A stretch of 64,000 nucleotides of DNA from Opitutales bacterium (GTDB lineage: Bacteria > Verrucomicrobiota > Verrucomicrobiia > Opitutales > Oceanipulchritudinaceae): assembly GCA_020831525.1 (NCBI GenBank), contig JAFIGH010000006.1:1-64000 (forward strand), in the 5' to 3' direction. Within the stretch, counting starts at the first letter, position 1; the number at the start of each line of letters is the position of its first letter. This document shows, in pieces, positions 37,388-46,317 of this stretch. The translations under genes were made by a program, and so were the position numbers. A model generated the notes under the pieces. That model ran no database searches and had not been told where the DNA came from. It saw nothing but the letters and a program-made list of their open reading frames with translations.

Positions 37388-38605
37388 ATGCGAATTCGAG
37401 CATTCCAAGGACTGCGTCCCCAACCCGACAACGCCGCGAAGGTCGCGGCGCTGCCCTACGATGTTGTGTCGACGGAAGAGGCGCGCGCGCTGGCGGCGGA
37501 CAATCCGCTGAGCTTTCTGCACGTGACGCGCGCGGAGATCGACTTGCCGGAGGGAACGGACCCGTATTCAGAGGCGGTTTACGCGAAGGCGCGGGAAAAT
37601 TTTGCGCGCCTCCAGGCGGAGGGCGGTCTCACGCGGGAGACGGAACCGTGCGTCTACCTCTACCGCCAGTCGATGGGCGGGCACAGCCAGACGGGTCTCG
37701 TGACGGTGTGTCACATTGAGGACTACGAGAACGACCGCATCAAGAAGCACGAGAAGACGCGCAAGGCGAAGGAGGACGACCGCTCGACGCTCAACCGCAC
37801 GCTGCGGGCGCATCCGGGACCCGTCTTCCTGACCTACAAGAACGACGCGAAAATATTGGAGCTGACGGAGGCGGCGGTGTCGGGCGCACCGTTCTTCGAC
37901 TTCGAGGCCCCGGACGGTGTGCGGCACACGCTGTGGCGTGTCGCGGGCGGCAGGGCGTATGTCGACGCTTTCGCAAAGGTGCCGGCTTCGTATGTGGCGG
38001 ATGGCCATCACCGTGCCGCGAGCGCTGCGCGTGTGGGCAAGGAGATGGGTGACGCAAACCCGGAGCATACCGGCGAGGAGGATTACAATTGGTTTCTCGC
38101 GGTCCTGTTTCCGGCGGGCGAATTGAATATCCTGCCCTACAACCGCGTGGTCGCCGACCTCAACGGGCTCTCGCCTGAGGCGCTTTTGGAGAAGGTCAGC
38201 GGGCGGGCCAAGGTCACGCCGGACGCCGCTCCCTCGCCGACCCGGCCCGGTGAGGTGTCGATGTATCTGGGTGGGCGCTGGTATGGGCTGGAGTTTGCCG
38301 AGGACGCGAGCGAGGGCCCCATTGAGCGCCTCGATGTTTCGCGTCTACAGGATAAGATCCTTGCGCCGCTGCTCGGCATCGACGATCCGCGCACGAGCGA
38401 GCGCGTCGACTTTGTCGGCGGCGTGCGCGGCACGGAGGAGCTGGAACGCCGGGTCGACGCCGGCGACTGGGCGGTGGCGTTTTCGATGTATCCGGTGACG
38501 GTCGAACAGCTGATGGAGATTGCCGACGCGGGCGCGATCATGCCGCCGAAGAGCACGTGGTTCGAGCCCAAGCTGCGCAGCGGTTTGGTTGTGCACACGA
38601 TTTGA
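37388..38605 (+). CDS. DUF1015 family protein
   Basis: 405 residues from the ATG at 37388; the frame upstream crosses the terminator. DUF1015 blocks are recognisable: FQGLRPQPDNAAKVAALPYD then VVSTEEARALAADNPLSFLH, ENDRIKKHEKTRKAKEDDR, the VADGHHRAASAARVG motif, and FVGGVRGTEELERRV near the C-terminus with FSMYPVTVEQLMEIADAG. Family members often sit beside serA (phosphoglycerate dehydrogenase), which is not seen here. DUF1015 proteins have been linked to phosphoserine/serine metabolism, but the activity in this organism is unproved. Cytoplasmic. Confidence 0.9.
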   Translation: MRIRAFQGLRPQPDNAAKVAALPYDVVSTEEARALAADNPLSFLHVTRAEIDLPEGTDPYSEAVYAKARENFARLQAEGGLTRETEPCVYLYRQSMGGHSQTGLVTVCHIEDYENDRIKKHEKTRKAKEDDRSTLNRTLRAHPGPVFLTYKNDAKILELTEAAVSGAPFFDFEAPDGVRHTLWRVAGGRAYVDAFAKVPASYVADGHHRAASAARVGKEMGDANPEHTGEEDYNWFLAVLFPAGELNILPYNRVVADLNGLSPEALLEKVSGRAKVTPDAAPSPTRPGEVSMYLGGRWYGLEFAEDASEGPIERLDVSRLQDKILAPLLGIDDPRTSERVDFVGGVRGTEELERRVDAGDWAVAFSMYPVTVEQLMEIADAGAIMPPKSTWFEPKLRSGLVVHTI

Positions 38606-38676
38606 CCGGCCGGCCCGCTCCCGGCGTGTCGCCGGGTGTTGCGGTTCGTGTTTTGAAGTGCTGGACTGCTGCCCGA

Positions 38677-39498
38677 ATGCATGACTGTCGTCAGTTTTGG
38701 GTTGAGCGGGAGATGCCGGAGGGTCGCGCGGGGTTGTGGCGTCTGGGCGGCCTGAAGCTCTGGCTCACGCGCAACAACGAAGAGTGGGCGTTCTCGGTGG
38801 AACGCGGGGCGCCGCGTGACGTCTCGGAGGTGTCTTTTGTTCCGATGGATGTCGTGCCGGTCGATTTGCCGTGGCGGCGCACGGTGTTTGCGGAGGCGCC
38901 GCGCGTCTTTTCCCTCCATCCGCGCGTGCCGGACCGCCCCGTCATGATCCCGTTGCCGGGGAGACTCTCGCTCGCTCCGGGCGGACGGGTGGAGTTCACG
39001 GGGGTGGTGCCCGCTTGGATCGAAGTGCGGGCGGGGCGCGGGGCGGCGGGGATCGTACTCGGAGCGGCGGCCGCCCGCGAACCGCGCGATGCGTGGACGG
39101 GTACCCCGGAGGCGGGTCGGCTTTTGTATGCGGCCCCGGTTCCAGCGGTGCGCGCGCCGGACCAACCAGCGGCCGGGCGCGACGCCATCGCGGCGATGTT
39201 TTGTCTGCGCAACACGGGCGATACGGCAGTCGCTGCCGATCATGTCTGCCTCGATCTTCGCCGGGCGTCGCTCTACGCTGGGGCGCACTTTCTGCGGGTT
39301 TCTCCCGCGGATGTTGCGCTCGACGGGAATAGCGACCGGGCGACGGTGACGTTTGACGCCGGAGCACCGGGGCAAGAGCCGTCTCCGCGGAAACTGGCCG
39401 GCCCGACGGTGTCGGGTGCGGCGGAGGAATGGCCGCTCGCCGCGCTGTGCGAGAATGCGGGTGATTTTCAGCGGTTTGCAGGAGGGCTTTCCCAATGA
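38677..39498 (+). CDS. DUF432 family protein
   Basis: 273 residues from the ATG at 38677. The order of blocks fits DUF432: LGGLKLWLTRNNEEWAFSVE at the N-terminus, PWRRTVFAEAPRVFSLHPRV then PDRPVMIPLPGRLSLAPGG, a DAWTGTPEAGRLLYAAP segment, and CLRNTGDTAV ... RRASLYAGAHFLRVSPADV. It is a mostly beta, soluble protein with no membrane segment. In archaea and some bacteria this domain occurs fused or adjacent to MscS channels. Here it overlaps by four bases (ATGA) a gene for a small MscS-like protein, so the two probably form a complex. Confidence 0.72.
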   Translation: MHDCRQFWVEREMPEGRAGLWRLGGLKLWLTRNNEEWAFSVERGAPRDVSEVSFVPMDVVPVDLPWRRTVFAEAPRVFSLHPRVPDRPVMIPLPGRLSLAPGGRVEFTGVVPAWIEVRAGRGAAGIVLGAAAAREPRDAWTGTPEAGRLLYAAPVPAVRAPDQPAAGRDAIAAMFCLRNTGDTAVAADHVCLDLRRASLYAGAHFLRVSPADVALDGNSDRATVTFDAGAPGQEPSPRKLAGPTVSGAAEEWPLAALCENAGDFQRFAGGLSQ

Positions 39499-40064
39499 CG
39501 ATGCAATTGCTCATGGCTGTAGCCGGTTTATTGGCCGTCGTACTTCTGGTGTGCGGGTATGCCGCACGCGGGATCATCGCCGACTGGTGGAGCGGTGTGT
39601 GCCTGCGCCGCGAGGGGTTTCCCCGCACGGGTGACTTCGTGCACGTGGGCGCGCACCGCGGCACGGTCGAAGCCGTCGGCCGCCTCGCCGTGACCATGCG
39701 CACGCCGGACAACCTCTTCGTCCGCGTTCCCAATTGCGTTGTGGCCCGATCCTCGGTGGCCTGCGCCAACCGCCATGCGATCCGCCGCCTTGATTTTGAG
39801 GTGCGCGTGCGTGTCGGCGACGATATGGAACGGGTGCGGGTGCTGTTGGATGCGGCGGCGGGGGGCGACCCCAATGTGCTTGTCCGTCCGCCGGTGGTCG
39901 TGCGGCTCAATGCCGTGGAGGGCAAGTTCGCCCGCTTTGTCCTGATCGTTTGGTTTGCCTCCGAAAAGGCGGAGGTGGTCCGCGGATCGCTGCCGCAGCG
40001 GGTCTGGCAGGCGTTCAATGATGCGGAGCTGACGGTATCCGTGCGCCCGCCCGGCCCTTCCTGA
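39495..40064 (+). CDS. Minimal MscS-like mechanosensitive channel protein
   Basis: 189 residues, far shorter than MscS (about 280). One clear membrane helix (LLMAVAGLLAVVLLVCGYAA) is followed by GIIADWWSGVCLRREGFPRT and the MscS beta domain (GDFVHVGAHRGTVEAVGRLA then VTMRTPDNLFVRVPNCVV, equivalent to the GTV.EI..R.T.. and PN segments) and the alpha/beta C-terminal domain. The pore-lining glycine-alanine helix before the beta domain is reduced to a short segment, so conductance is uncertain. It may need the DUF432 partner, encoded upstream with an ATGA overlap. Confidence 0.7.
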   Translation: MTMQLLMAVAGLLAVVLLVCGYAARGIIADWWSGVCLRREGFPRTGDFVHVGAHRGTVEAVGRLAVTMRTPDNLFVRVPNCVVARSSVACANRHAIRRLDFEVRVRVGDDMERVRVLLDAAAGGDPNVLVRPPVVVRLNAVEGKFARFVLIVWFASEKAEVVRGSLPQRVWQAFNDAELTVSVRPPGPS

Positions 40065-40140
40065 AGGCCTGCCGGGCGGGCGGGGTGCTTTTTTCTCGCG
40101 GGCGGGGCAACGCCGAGGCGAAAATGAGGGTCCAACGGAT

Positions 40141-41331
40141 ATGTGTATACTCTCGGGATTCTTGATTCGCGGGCGCTGGATCGTCCTTTTCGTCCTCCTC
40201 GCGGCGGCGGGCGGGGCGGCATACTATCAATATGCCGATCCGCGCAACCGTGACGGCGGGCCGGAGTTTGCTTACGTGCAGCCCGATCGCGGCGACGTCG
40301 TGCAGGCCATCCGCGCCTCCGGACAGCTCAACCCGGTGCGCAAGGTGCAGGTGGGCAGTCAGATTTCGGGCAACATAGCGGAGCTGCACGCCGACTTCAA
40401 TTCGCGCGTGCGCAAGGGCGACCTCGTGGCCAAGCTCGACACCGCGACCTTCGATGCGAATGTCGCCCTGAAGCGGGCCGAATTGGAGAGTGCCCGTGCG
40501 GCGCTTGCCCTCGTGCGCCTCAACCGCGACCGCCTGCGTTCGCTGAAGGGCCGCGGTCTTGTGCCCGATGCCGATCTCGACGCCACCGAGGCGGAGTTCG
40601 AACAGGCGGAGTCTCTCGTGCGCATCCGCGAGAGTAGCCTGCGCATGTCGGAGATTGAACTGGAGCGTTGCTACATTCATTCGCCGACGGACGGGATTGT
40701 CATCTCGCGCAATGTGGACGTGGGGCAGACGGTGGCGGCGAGCATGAGCGCGCCTGTGCTGTTCGAGATCGCCGAAGACCTCGCCCGCATGAAGATCAAC
40801 ACCCACGTGCCCGAGGCAGACATCGGTGGCGTCGTGGTGGGGCAGCGCGTGGAGTTCCGCGTCGATGCCTACCGCGACGAACGTTTTGAAGGCGAAGTTT
40901 CGCAAATCCGCAACGCGCCGCTCATGGTGGACAACGTGGTCACCTACGACACGGTCGTCCTCGTCGACAACAGCGACCTGCGACTCAAGCCGGGGATGAC
41001 GGCGGAGGTCCATGTGATCACGGAAGAGCGCGAGGACGCTCTGCGCCTACGCAATACCGCACTGCGCGCCCGCCTGCCGGATGCGGTTGCTGTCGTGGAG
41101 CGCGAACGACCGGAGGACGGCGACTGGCGGAGGGTGTATCTACATCCCGTTGACGGGCCGTTGGAGGAACGGTGGGTGCGCATCGGCATCTCGGACGGCG
41201 TGCACTCCGAGGTCCTTGAAGGTGTCTCGGAGAACGACAAGCTTGTCACAGGGCTGGCCGTGCGTGCGACAGCCGACCGCGGGCGGGGGGACGGCCCTTC
41301 GTTCCTGCGGGGACGTCAGGCGCAGTATTGA
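40141..41331 (+). CDS. MacA-like periplasmic adaptor of an ABC exporter
   Basis: 396 residues. A short cytoplasmic start and one membrane anchor (WIVLFVLLAAAGGAAYYQYA) precede the lipoyl halves (VQPDRGDVVQAIRASGQLNP, then PTDGIVISRNVDVGQTVAAS), a long hairpin (LVRLNRDRLRSLKGRGLVPD) and beta-barrel (LRLKPGMTAEVHVITEERED). The SGQLNP and DVGQTVAASMSAPVLFEIAE blocks are typical of the MacA branch. It links the ABC core encoded next (gap of 7 bases) to an outer-membrane channel. No TolC homologue lies in this operon. Substrate could be a macrolide, peptide or envelope lipid. Confidence 0.88.
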   Translation: MCILSGFLIRGRWIVLFVLLAAAGGAAYYQYADPRNRDGGPEFAYVQPDRGDVVQAIRASGQLNPVRKVQVGSQISGNIAELHADFNSRVRKGDLVAKLDTATFDANVALKRAELESARAALALVRLNRDRLRSLKGRGLVPDADLDATEAEFEQAESLVRIRESSLRMSEIELERCYIHSPTDGIVISRNVDVGQTVAASMSAPVLFEIAEDLARMKINTHVPEADIGGVVVGQRVEFRVDAYRDERFEGEVSQIRNAPLMVDNVVTYDTVVLVDNSDLRLKPGMTAEVHVITEEREDALRLRNTALRARLPDAVAVVERERPEDGDWRRVYLHPVDGPLEERWVRIGISDGVHSEVLEGVSENDKLVTGLAVRATADRGRGDGPSFLRGRQAQY

Positions 41332-41338
41332 CAATGTC

Positions 41339-42133
41339 ATGACGGAGCGGACCGAAGAGACCGTGGTTGCGCTCGAGGGCGTCCACAAGACCTATGGATC
41401 GGGGGGCAGCCAAGTGGCCGCTCTGCGCGGGGTCGATCTGACGATCCGGCGGGGCGAAATGGTCGCGGTCATGGGACCGAGCGGTTCCGGCAAGTCCACC
41501 CTCATGAATATTCTCGGCTGCCTCGACCGTCCCGGCCCGGGGCGTTACCTCCTCGACGGCGTCGATGTCGGCCGTCTCTCGCGCGACAAACGCGCCGACC
41601 TGCGCAACCGGAAGCTGGGATTCGTCTTTCAGGACTTTCATCTACTTTCTCGCACAAGCGCGCTGGAGAATGTGGAGATGCCCATGCTCTACAATACCGA
41701 CCGGATTTCGGGCCGTGAACTGCGGCGTCGCGCGGAGGAGGCCCTGGAGAGGGTGGGGCTGGCGGACCGCGCGGGTCACCACCCCAATCAGCTTTCCGGC
41801 GGCCAGCAGCAGCGTGTGGCCATCGCGCGGGCGCTCGTGAACAAGCCGACCTTCCTTCTCGCCGACGAACCGACGGGAAATCTGGATACACGTACGTCGC
41901 TCGACATCATGAGCCTCTTTCAGCAGCTCAACGCGGACGGTCTCACCGTCATCCTCGTCACGCACGAGCCGGAGATGAGCCGCTTTTGCTCGCGCGTGGT
42001 GGTCCTGCGCGACGGCCTCGTCGAACGCGACGGCCCGATGGCCGACCGTCGGTCGGCGAAAGCCATGCGTGCTGCCTTCGACCGGGAACACCCGGCCGGG
42101 GAGAGACGCACCGAACCCGTGGAGGTATCATGA
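41339..42133 (+). CDS. MacB/LolD-type ABC transporter ATPase
   Basis: 264 residues from the ATG at 41339. Walker [22 protein letters not shown]-loop [20 protein letters not shown], signature [20 protein letters not shown], Walker [21 protein letters not shown] and H-loop [10 protein letters not shown] are all present. It drives the mechanotransmission-type permease encoded next with a four-base overlap (ATGA). The last 30 residues are charged and poorly conserved. The frame upstream of 41339 runs inside the adaptor gene. Confidence 0.95.
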   Translation: MTERTEETVVALEGVHKTYGSGGSQVAALRGVDLTIRRGEMVAVMGPSGSGKSTLMNILGCLDRPGPGRYLLDGVDVGRLSRDKRADLRNRKLGFVFQDFHLLSRTSALENVEMPMLYNTDRISGRELRRRAEEALERVGLADRAGHHPNQLSGGQQQRVAIARALVNKPTFLLADEPTGNLDTRTSLDIMSLFQQLNADGLTVILVTHEPEMSRFCSRVVVLRDGLVERDGPMADRRSAKAMRAAFDREHPAGERRTEPVEVS

Positions 42134-43347
42134 AAATTCTTATCGTTTTCCGCATCGCGCTGCGCGCTATCGGGCGCAACATCATGCGGTCGCTCCTCAC
42201 CGCCCTGGGCATCATCATCGGTGTGAGCGCGGTCATCACAATGGTCAGCCTCGGTGAGGGGGCGCGCTCGGAGGTGGAGGAGCAGGTGAGCCGCCTCGGA
42301 CAGAACGTCGTCCTCGTCTTCCCCGGCGCGCGGCAGCTCGGCGGGGTGAGTATCGGCGGGGGCAGTGCGAACACACTAACGGTGGAAGACGCCCTCGCCA
42401 TTCAGGAGGAGATCCCCGAGGTTGTGGCGGCGAGCCCCGAGGTGCGGTCGCAGCGGCAGGTCGTCTACGGCAACCGCAATTGGCACACCCGCATCTACGG
42501 GCAGTCCGCCGATTACCTCATGATTCGGCAGTGGCCGCTGGAGGCCGGGCGCATGTTCGACGATGAGGATGTCGCCCTCGCGCGGCAGGTCTGTGTGGTG
42601 GGCCAGACCATCGTCGATGAACTCTTCGAGGGAACCGACCCTATTGGCGAAACGATCCGCGTGCGCGGGCTGCCGCTCACCGTCATCGGTGTGCTCTCAC
42701 GCAAAGGCATGTCGCTCATGGGATCGGTGCAGGACGATATCATCATCGTGCCGTATACGACGGGATTTCAGCGGATATCCGGGCGCAGCCATGCCATGGT
42801 CATCAACGTGCAGGTCTTCGACGCCGACGCCATGGATCTCGCCCGCCTCAAGATCACCGACCTTTTGCGCGAGCGGCACCGTCTCGCGCCAGACCAGGAA
42901 GACGACTTCACTGTGCAGACACAGGAGGAGATCGCCGCCATGGCGACGGAGACCTCGCGTGTGATGACCGTGCTGCTCGCCTCCATCGCGGGGGTGTCGA
43001 TGCTCGTCGGCGGCATCGGCATCATGAATATCATGCTCGTGAGTGTGACCGAACGCACTCGTGAGATCGGCATCCGCATGGCCATCGGCGCGCACGGCAA
43101 ACACATTCTCCTGCAGTTCCTTACCGAGTCAGCGCTACTCAGCATCCTCGGCGGCCTGCTGGGCATTCTCACGGGTGTGTTCGCCACCCATATCATCGCG
43201 CACTACGCGGACTGGCCCGCCTCGCTCTCGCAGCAGGCCGTTTTCTTCGCCTTTACCATCAGCGCGGCGGTGGGGATCATCTTCGGCTTCTTCCCCGCCC
43301 TCAAAGCCTCACGCCTCGACCCCATCGACGCCCTGCGGCACGAGTAG
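42130..43347 (+). CDS. MacB-type ABC permease
   Basis: 405 residues, four membrane helices: one at the N-terminus (FRIALRAIGRNIMRSLLTAL, then GIIIGVSAVITMVSLGEG) and three at the C-terminus (LASIAGVSMLVGGIGIMNIM, ILGGLLGILTGVFATHII, AVFFAFTISAAVGIIFGFFP), with a periplasmic domain between (MacB_PCD type, carrying VVGQTIVDELFEGTDPIGET). The closing PALKASRLDPIDALRHE is typical of FtsX/MacB permeases. Completes the three-gene adaptor-ATPase-permease exporter. ATGA overlap with the ATPase gene. Confidence 0.94.
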   Translation: MKILIVFRIALRAIGRNIMRSLLTALGIIIGVSAVITMVSLGEGARSEVEEQVSRLGQNVVLVFPGARQLGGVSIGGGSANTLTVEDALAIQEEIPEVVAASPEVRSQRQVVYGNRNWHTRIYGQSADYLMIRQWPLEAGRMFDDEDVALARQVCVVGQTIVDELFEGTDPIGETIRVRGLPLTVIGVLSRKGMSLMGSVQDDIIIVPYTTGFQRISGRSHAMVINVQVFDADAMDLARLKITDLLRERHRLAPDQEDDFTVQTQEEIAAMATETSRVMTVLLASIAGVSMLVGGIGIMNIMLVSVTERTREIGIRMAIGAHGKHILLQFLTESALLSILGGLLGILTGVFATHIIAHYADWPASLSQQAVFFAFTISAAVGIIFGFFPALKASRLDPIDALRHE

Positions 43348-43369
43348 CGCCAGCGGGCAGACCGACGTA

Positions 43370-44053
43370 TCACCACGGGAGGCGGGTGCGCGGCTTCACA
43401 GGGAGGCGGCCGCGCCAGTAGAGGATGAGGAGAAAGCCGAATAGCATGCCGCCAAGGTGCGCCCAGTGGGCAATGCCGGTCTGCACGCGGCTCATGCCCT
43501 GGATCAGCTCGATGGCGCCGACAACGATGACGAGGGTACGCGCCTTCATTGGAATTGGGGGGATGAGGAGCATGATCTGCCGGTGCGGGTACATCCACCC
43601 GAAGGCGAGGAGGACGCCGAAGGTGCCGCCGCTGGCGCCGATGGTGGGCACGGGCGGACCGCCCGAGGCAAAGGCGGCGGAGGCGATGATGAGCTGCAGC
43701 AGCCCGGCCCCCGCCACACAGGTGAAGTAGTAAACGGCAAACCGCGCCGATCCCCACGTCTGTTCGATCTCCCGCCCGAACATCCAGAGGATGAGCATGT
43801 TGATGCCGATGTGGAAGAAGGTGGTGGTGCTGTGGAGGAATCCGTAGGTGATGAGCTGCCACGGATAGAAGCCCGCTCCGCTGTAGTCGCCCATGGGCCA
43901 GAGGGCGAACCACCGCACCAGCATCCCGAGTTCTCTCGGCGTGTGAAAAAGCATCTGCAGCGCGAAGATCATCCCGTTCGCGATGAGTAGGTTGAGAATC
44001 ACGGGGGGAAAGGCGCCTCCGGTCTCACGATGGGAATGGTGCGAGTATGACAC
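43370..44053 (-). CDS. Rhomboid family intramembrane serine protease
   Basis: 227 residues with six membrane helices. The catalytic dyad is visible: Ser in PTIGASGGTFGVLLAFG and His in HWAHLGGMLFGFLLI. The WR-like loop is GREIEQTWGSARFAVYYFTC, and FYPWQLITYGFLHSTTTFFH provides the usual HxxxxHxxxN helix (HSTTTFFHIGINM). It cleaves helices within the inner membrane. It converges with the MacAB operon, only 22 bases apart. A TATAAT on the minus strand at 44193-44198 is a possible -10 element. Confidence 0.92.
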   Translation of the reverse strand: MSYSHHSHRETGGAFPPVILNLLIANGMIFALQMLFHTPRELGMLVRWFALWPMGDYSGAGFYPWQLITYGFLHSTTTFFHIGINMLILWMFGREIEQTWGSARFAVYYFTCVAGAGLLQLIIASAAFASGGPPVPTIGASGGTFGVLLAFGWMYPHRQIMLLIPPIPMKARTLVIVVGAIELIQGMSRVQTGIAHWAHLGGMLFGFLLILYWRGRLPVKPRTRLPW

Positions 44054-44172
44054 AACGCCGGACTATTGCCGCGATTCGCGCGAATTCAATCCCCAAGGGA
44101 ATTTCGATGCCCGCCGCTCCGCCCCCGTCGACCCGGTCTCCCGACGCCGGGCCGGTGCATCGTGCGTCGAAT

Positions 44173-44217
44173 AATTTAATTGTAGGTTATTTATTATACT
44201 AAACTCACAATTAAATT
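44173..44217. promoter_or_regulatory. AT-rich inverted repeat upstream of the rhomboid gene
   Basis: AATTTAATTGT at 44173-44183 is perfectly complementary to ACAATTAAATT at 44207-44217, with a 23-base interior that contains TATAAT on the minus strand (44193-44198), about 140 bases before the rhomboid start. An operator around a promoter is a reasonable reading. On the plus strand two TTGACA hexamers follow (near 44219 and 44253), but no rightward gene does. The rest of 44054-44284 shows nothing else. Confidence 0.4.
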
Positions 44218-44284
44218 TTTTGACAGCTTGAATCATCCCGTAGTTTATATAGTTGACAGGCCGGACGGTGGGCGGGATGGCGTT

Positions 44285-45034
44285 TCAGCGGGCTGCGCGG
44301 GGGGCGGCGGCGGTTTGGGCGAGGGCTTCTTCGAGTGTCTCGACGCTGCGGCGGACGATGCGGCGCCACGCGGCTGGTGGTCCGGCGACGTCGCGCTGGT
44401 TGAATTCGATTTCGACGCCGAGGTAACGGTCGGCGGGGAAGCGGGTGCGGAGGGCGGTGGTGAGACCGTCGTCGGAACCCTTGTACGGTTCATTGAAGAC
44501 AATGCGCGGGGGGTCGTTGCGGCGGCCCAGGGCGGCGGCCCATGCCTCGCAGAGCGCGGTCTCACGCGGGCGGGCGGGGTCGAAGAGGAGGGCGATCTCG
44601 TGGTCGCGGCGGTTGCCGTCGAGGTCGGGCGTGAGGGAGTGCACGGAGAGGTGGAGGACGCACGGGTGTTCCGCGAGGGCAGCCCGGAGGGCGTCGGCGA
44701 TCTGCGCGCGGTAGGGGCGGTAGTAGCGGCGCAGGATACGCTCTTTCTCCACCCACGTGAGCCCTCCGGTGAATTCGGACCAAAGGCGCGCGTGGTCGAG
44801 CGAGCGGTTGAGTTCGACGAGGAGGCGGGTGGCTTCGCCGGCGATGAGGGGCGCGCGGAAGCGGTCGCGGAAGGCGAGGGCGGCGTCGTAGGCGCCGGGG
44901 TCCCAGCCGCGGTGGCTGCGCAGGATGTCGTCGGCCCCGGCGAAGCGGTCGCGGTAGGCGGGAGGCACTTCGCTCGTGGCGTGTTCGCAGCTGAGGACGA
45001 GGGGGGGCGTGGTTTGGGTCGCCGGTGCGGGCAT
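44285..45034 (-). CDS. N-formylglutamate amidohydrolase family enzyme
   Basis: 249 residues from the ATG at 45034. The family start LVLSCEHATSEVPPAYRDRF and RSHRGWDPGAYDAALAFRDR provide metal-binding His/Asp residues; LLVELNRSLDHARLWSEFTG and LHLSVHSLTPDLDGNRRDHE complete the zinc site, and GVEIEFNQRDV resembles the C-terminal E block. In histidine degradation this fold frees glutamate from N-formylglutamate, but here no hut gene is present. It is the last gene of a minus-strand cluster with RimK-like and GCS2-like ligases, so hydrolysis of a glutamate-containing peptide product is more likely. Confidence 0.82.
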   Translation of the reverse strand: MPAPATQTTPPLVLSCEHATSEVPPAYRDRFAGADDILRSHRGWDPGAYDAALAFRDRFRAPLIAGEATRLLVELNRSLDHARLWSEFTGGLTWVEKERILRRYYRPYRAQIADALRAALAEHPCVLHLSVHSLTPDLDGNRRDHEIALLFDPARPRETALCEAWAAALGRRNDPPRIVFNEPYKGSDDGLTTALRTRFPADRYLGVEIEFNQRDVAGPPAAWRRIVRRSVETLEEALAQTAAAPRAAR

Positions 45035-45042
45035 GGGAGGGC

Positions 45043-46275
45043 TCAATGGTCGAAGTAGGCACCGCGCTGGAGGCAGTCGGCCAGTTCGGTGTAGACGGTG
45101 TGAAGGCGGTCTTTGTCCGGGTTCGGGCCGGCGGCGCGGCGCAGGCGGCGGGCAAGGCAGCCGCGGCGGAGGATGAACTCGATGTCGGCGCGCCACGGTG
45201 CGCCGGGAGGAGCGGTTTTTTTCAGGAGTGCCCAAAGCGCGTCGCCCGCCGTGCCGGGGCGGTCCGCCGGAAGTCCGAGGGCGTCGAGGTAGATCGGGTT
45301 TTTGACGAGGGCGTCTTCCGCTTTGGCGATGGTGCCGGAGAGGATTTCGCCGAGGTCGCCGACGACGGGGGCGCGCTGGTCCCGGAGAGAGGAATGTCTT
45401 TCCGCGACGAGGGCCCGCAGGACGGCGACAACGAACTGCAGGATGGCGAGGTCGGCACCGGGGTGCTCTTGGATGTCGAGGAGGCGGATTTCGATGGCGC
45501 CGCGCTCAAAACGGGCGATGGCCCCGCGCGCGTTGACCCACTCGGATTCAAGGATGCCGCCGGGGTTGTGGGGGGTGAGGTCGCGCTCGATGCGGGCGAG
45601 AATTTCCGCCTCGTATTCGGCGCGGGAGCGCACGCGCTCGGGGATGATGTGTCCGGTGATGGAAGGGATGCGGGCGCAGTTGTTGCGGTAGTGCTCGAGG
45701 CGCATGTCGAGCTTGGGGGCGCGGACGCCCTCTTGGAACGGAGAGCTGGCGGCGAGCGCGGGCAGCAGGGGAAGGACGAGGCGGATGGCGGTGTGGAGGC
45801 GGTTGAACTCGTCGTCGCCGCTGAAGGGCAGGTTGATGTGGGTGGACTGGACGTTGGACCATCCGTGGCCGGCGCAGCCGAAAATGCGGTCGAAGGCCTC
45901 GTAGATGGCGCGGTCGCCGTGCGGCCAGAGGTGTGTCTCGCGGGCGGGGTCCATCCACGGGTGCATGGCGGAGGGAAGAAGGCGGCAACCACTCTTGGCC
46001 AGCGTGGCGTTGAGAAAGCGCACTTCTTCCTGGAAGCCGGCGGCCAGCCCTTCGAGCGCCGGGGCGGGACCGTCGGTCTTCAGCTCGATGACGTGGAGGA
46101 CGAGTTCGTTGGACCAGCGGGTTTTGCCATGGCGGATCTCGTTCTTGCGGGCCGCGCCCACGGTCTGGATGATGCGGTCGGCGACGGGCCGCACGTCGAG
46201 CGTGGCGGCATCGACGATCATGTATTCGAGTTCCACGCCGAAGCGTTCGAAGAGCCGGAAGGAAGGTGAAGACAT
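45043..46275 (-). CDS. Glutamate-cysteine-ligase-like carboxylate-amine ligase (GCS2/YbdK type)
   Basis: 410 residues. It begins FERFGVELEYMIVDAATLDV, the GCS2-type start with ELEY for metal binding, continues ELVLHVIELKTDGPAPALEG and WSNVQSTHINLPFSGDDEFN, and ends with ERGAIEIRLLDIQEHPGADL. These match the ATP-dependent carboxylate-amine ligases of the glutamine-synthetase fold. It should join an amino group to a carboxylate, often glutamate. It stands between a RimK-like ligase gene (42-base gap) and an N-formylglutamate amidohydrolase gene (8-base gap). Product unknown. Confidence 0.85.
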   Translation of the reverse strand: MSSPSFRLFERFGVELEYMIVDAATLDVRPVADRIIQTVGAARKNEIRHGKTRWSNELVLHVIELKTDGPAPALEGLAAGFQEEVRFLNATLAKSGCRLLPSAMHPWMDPARETHLWPHGDRAIYEAFDRIFGCAGHGWSNVQSTHINLPFSGDDEFNRLHTAIRLVLPLLPALAASSPFQEGVRAPKLDMRLEHYRNNCARIPSITGHIIPERVRSRAEYEAEILARIERDLTPHNPGGILESEWVNARGAIARFERGAIEIRLLDIQEHPGADLAILQFVVAVLRALVAERHSSLRDQRAPVVGDLGEILSGTIAKAEDALVKNPIYLDALGLPADRPGTAGDALWALLKKTAPPGAPWRADIEFILRRGCLARRLRRAAGPNPDKDRLHTVYTELADCLQRGAYFDH

Positions 46276-46317
46276 ACGTGTGCGGGTGGTTCTGCGGGAA
46301 GGGGACGGACCCCGGGC

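Noticed and set aside
44219-44258. Rightward promoters from two TTGACA hexamers
   Set aside because: No rightward gene begins within the next kilobase; spacing to TTTATA is 18 and the second has no -10. Kept only as a note.
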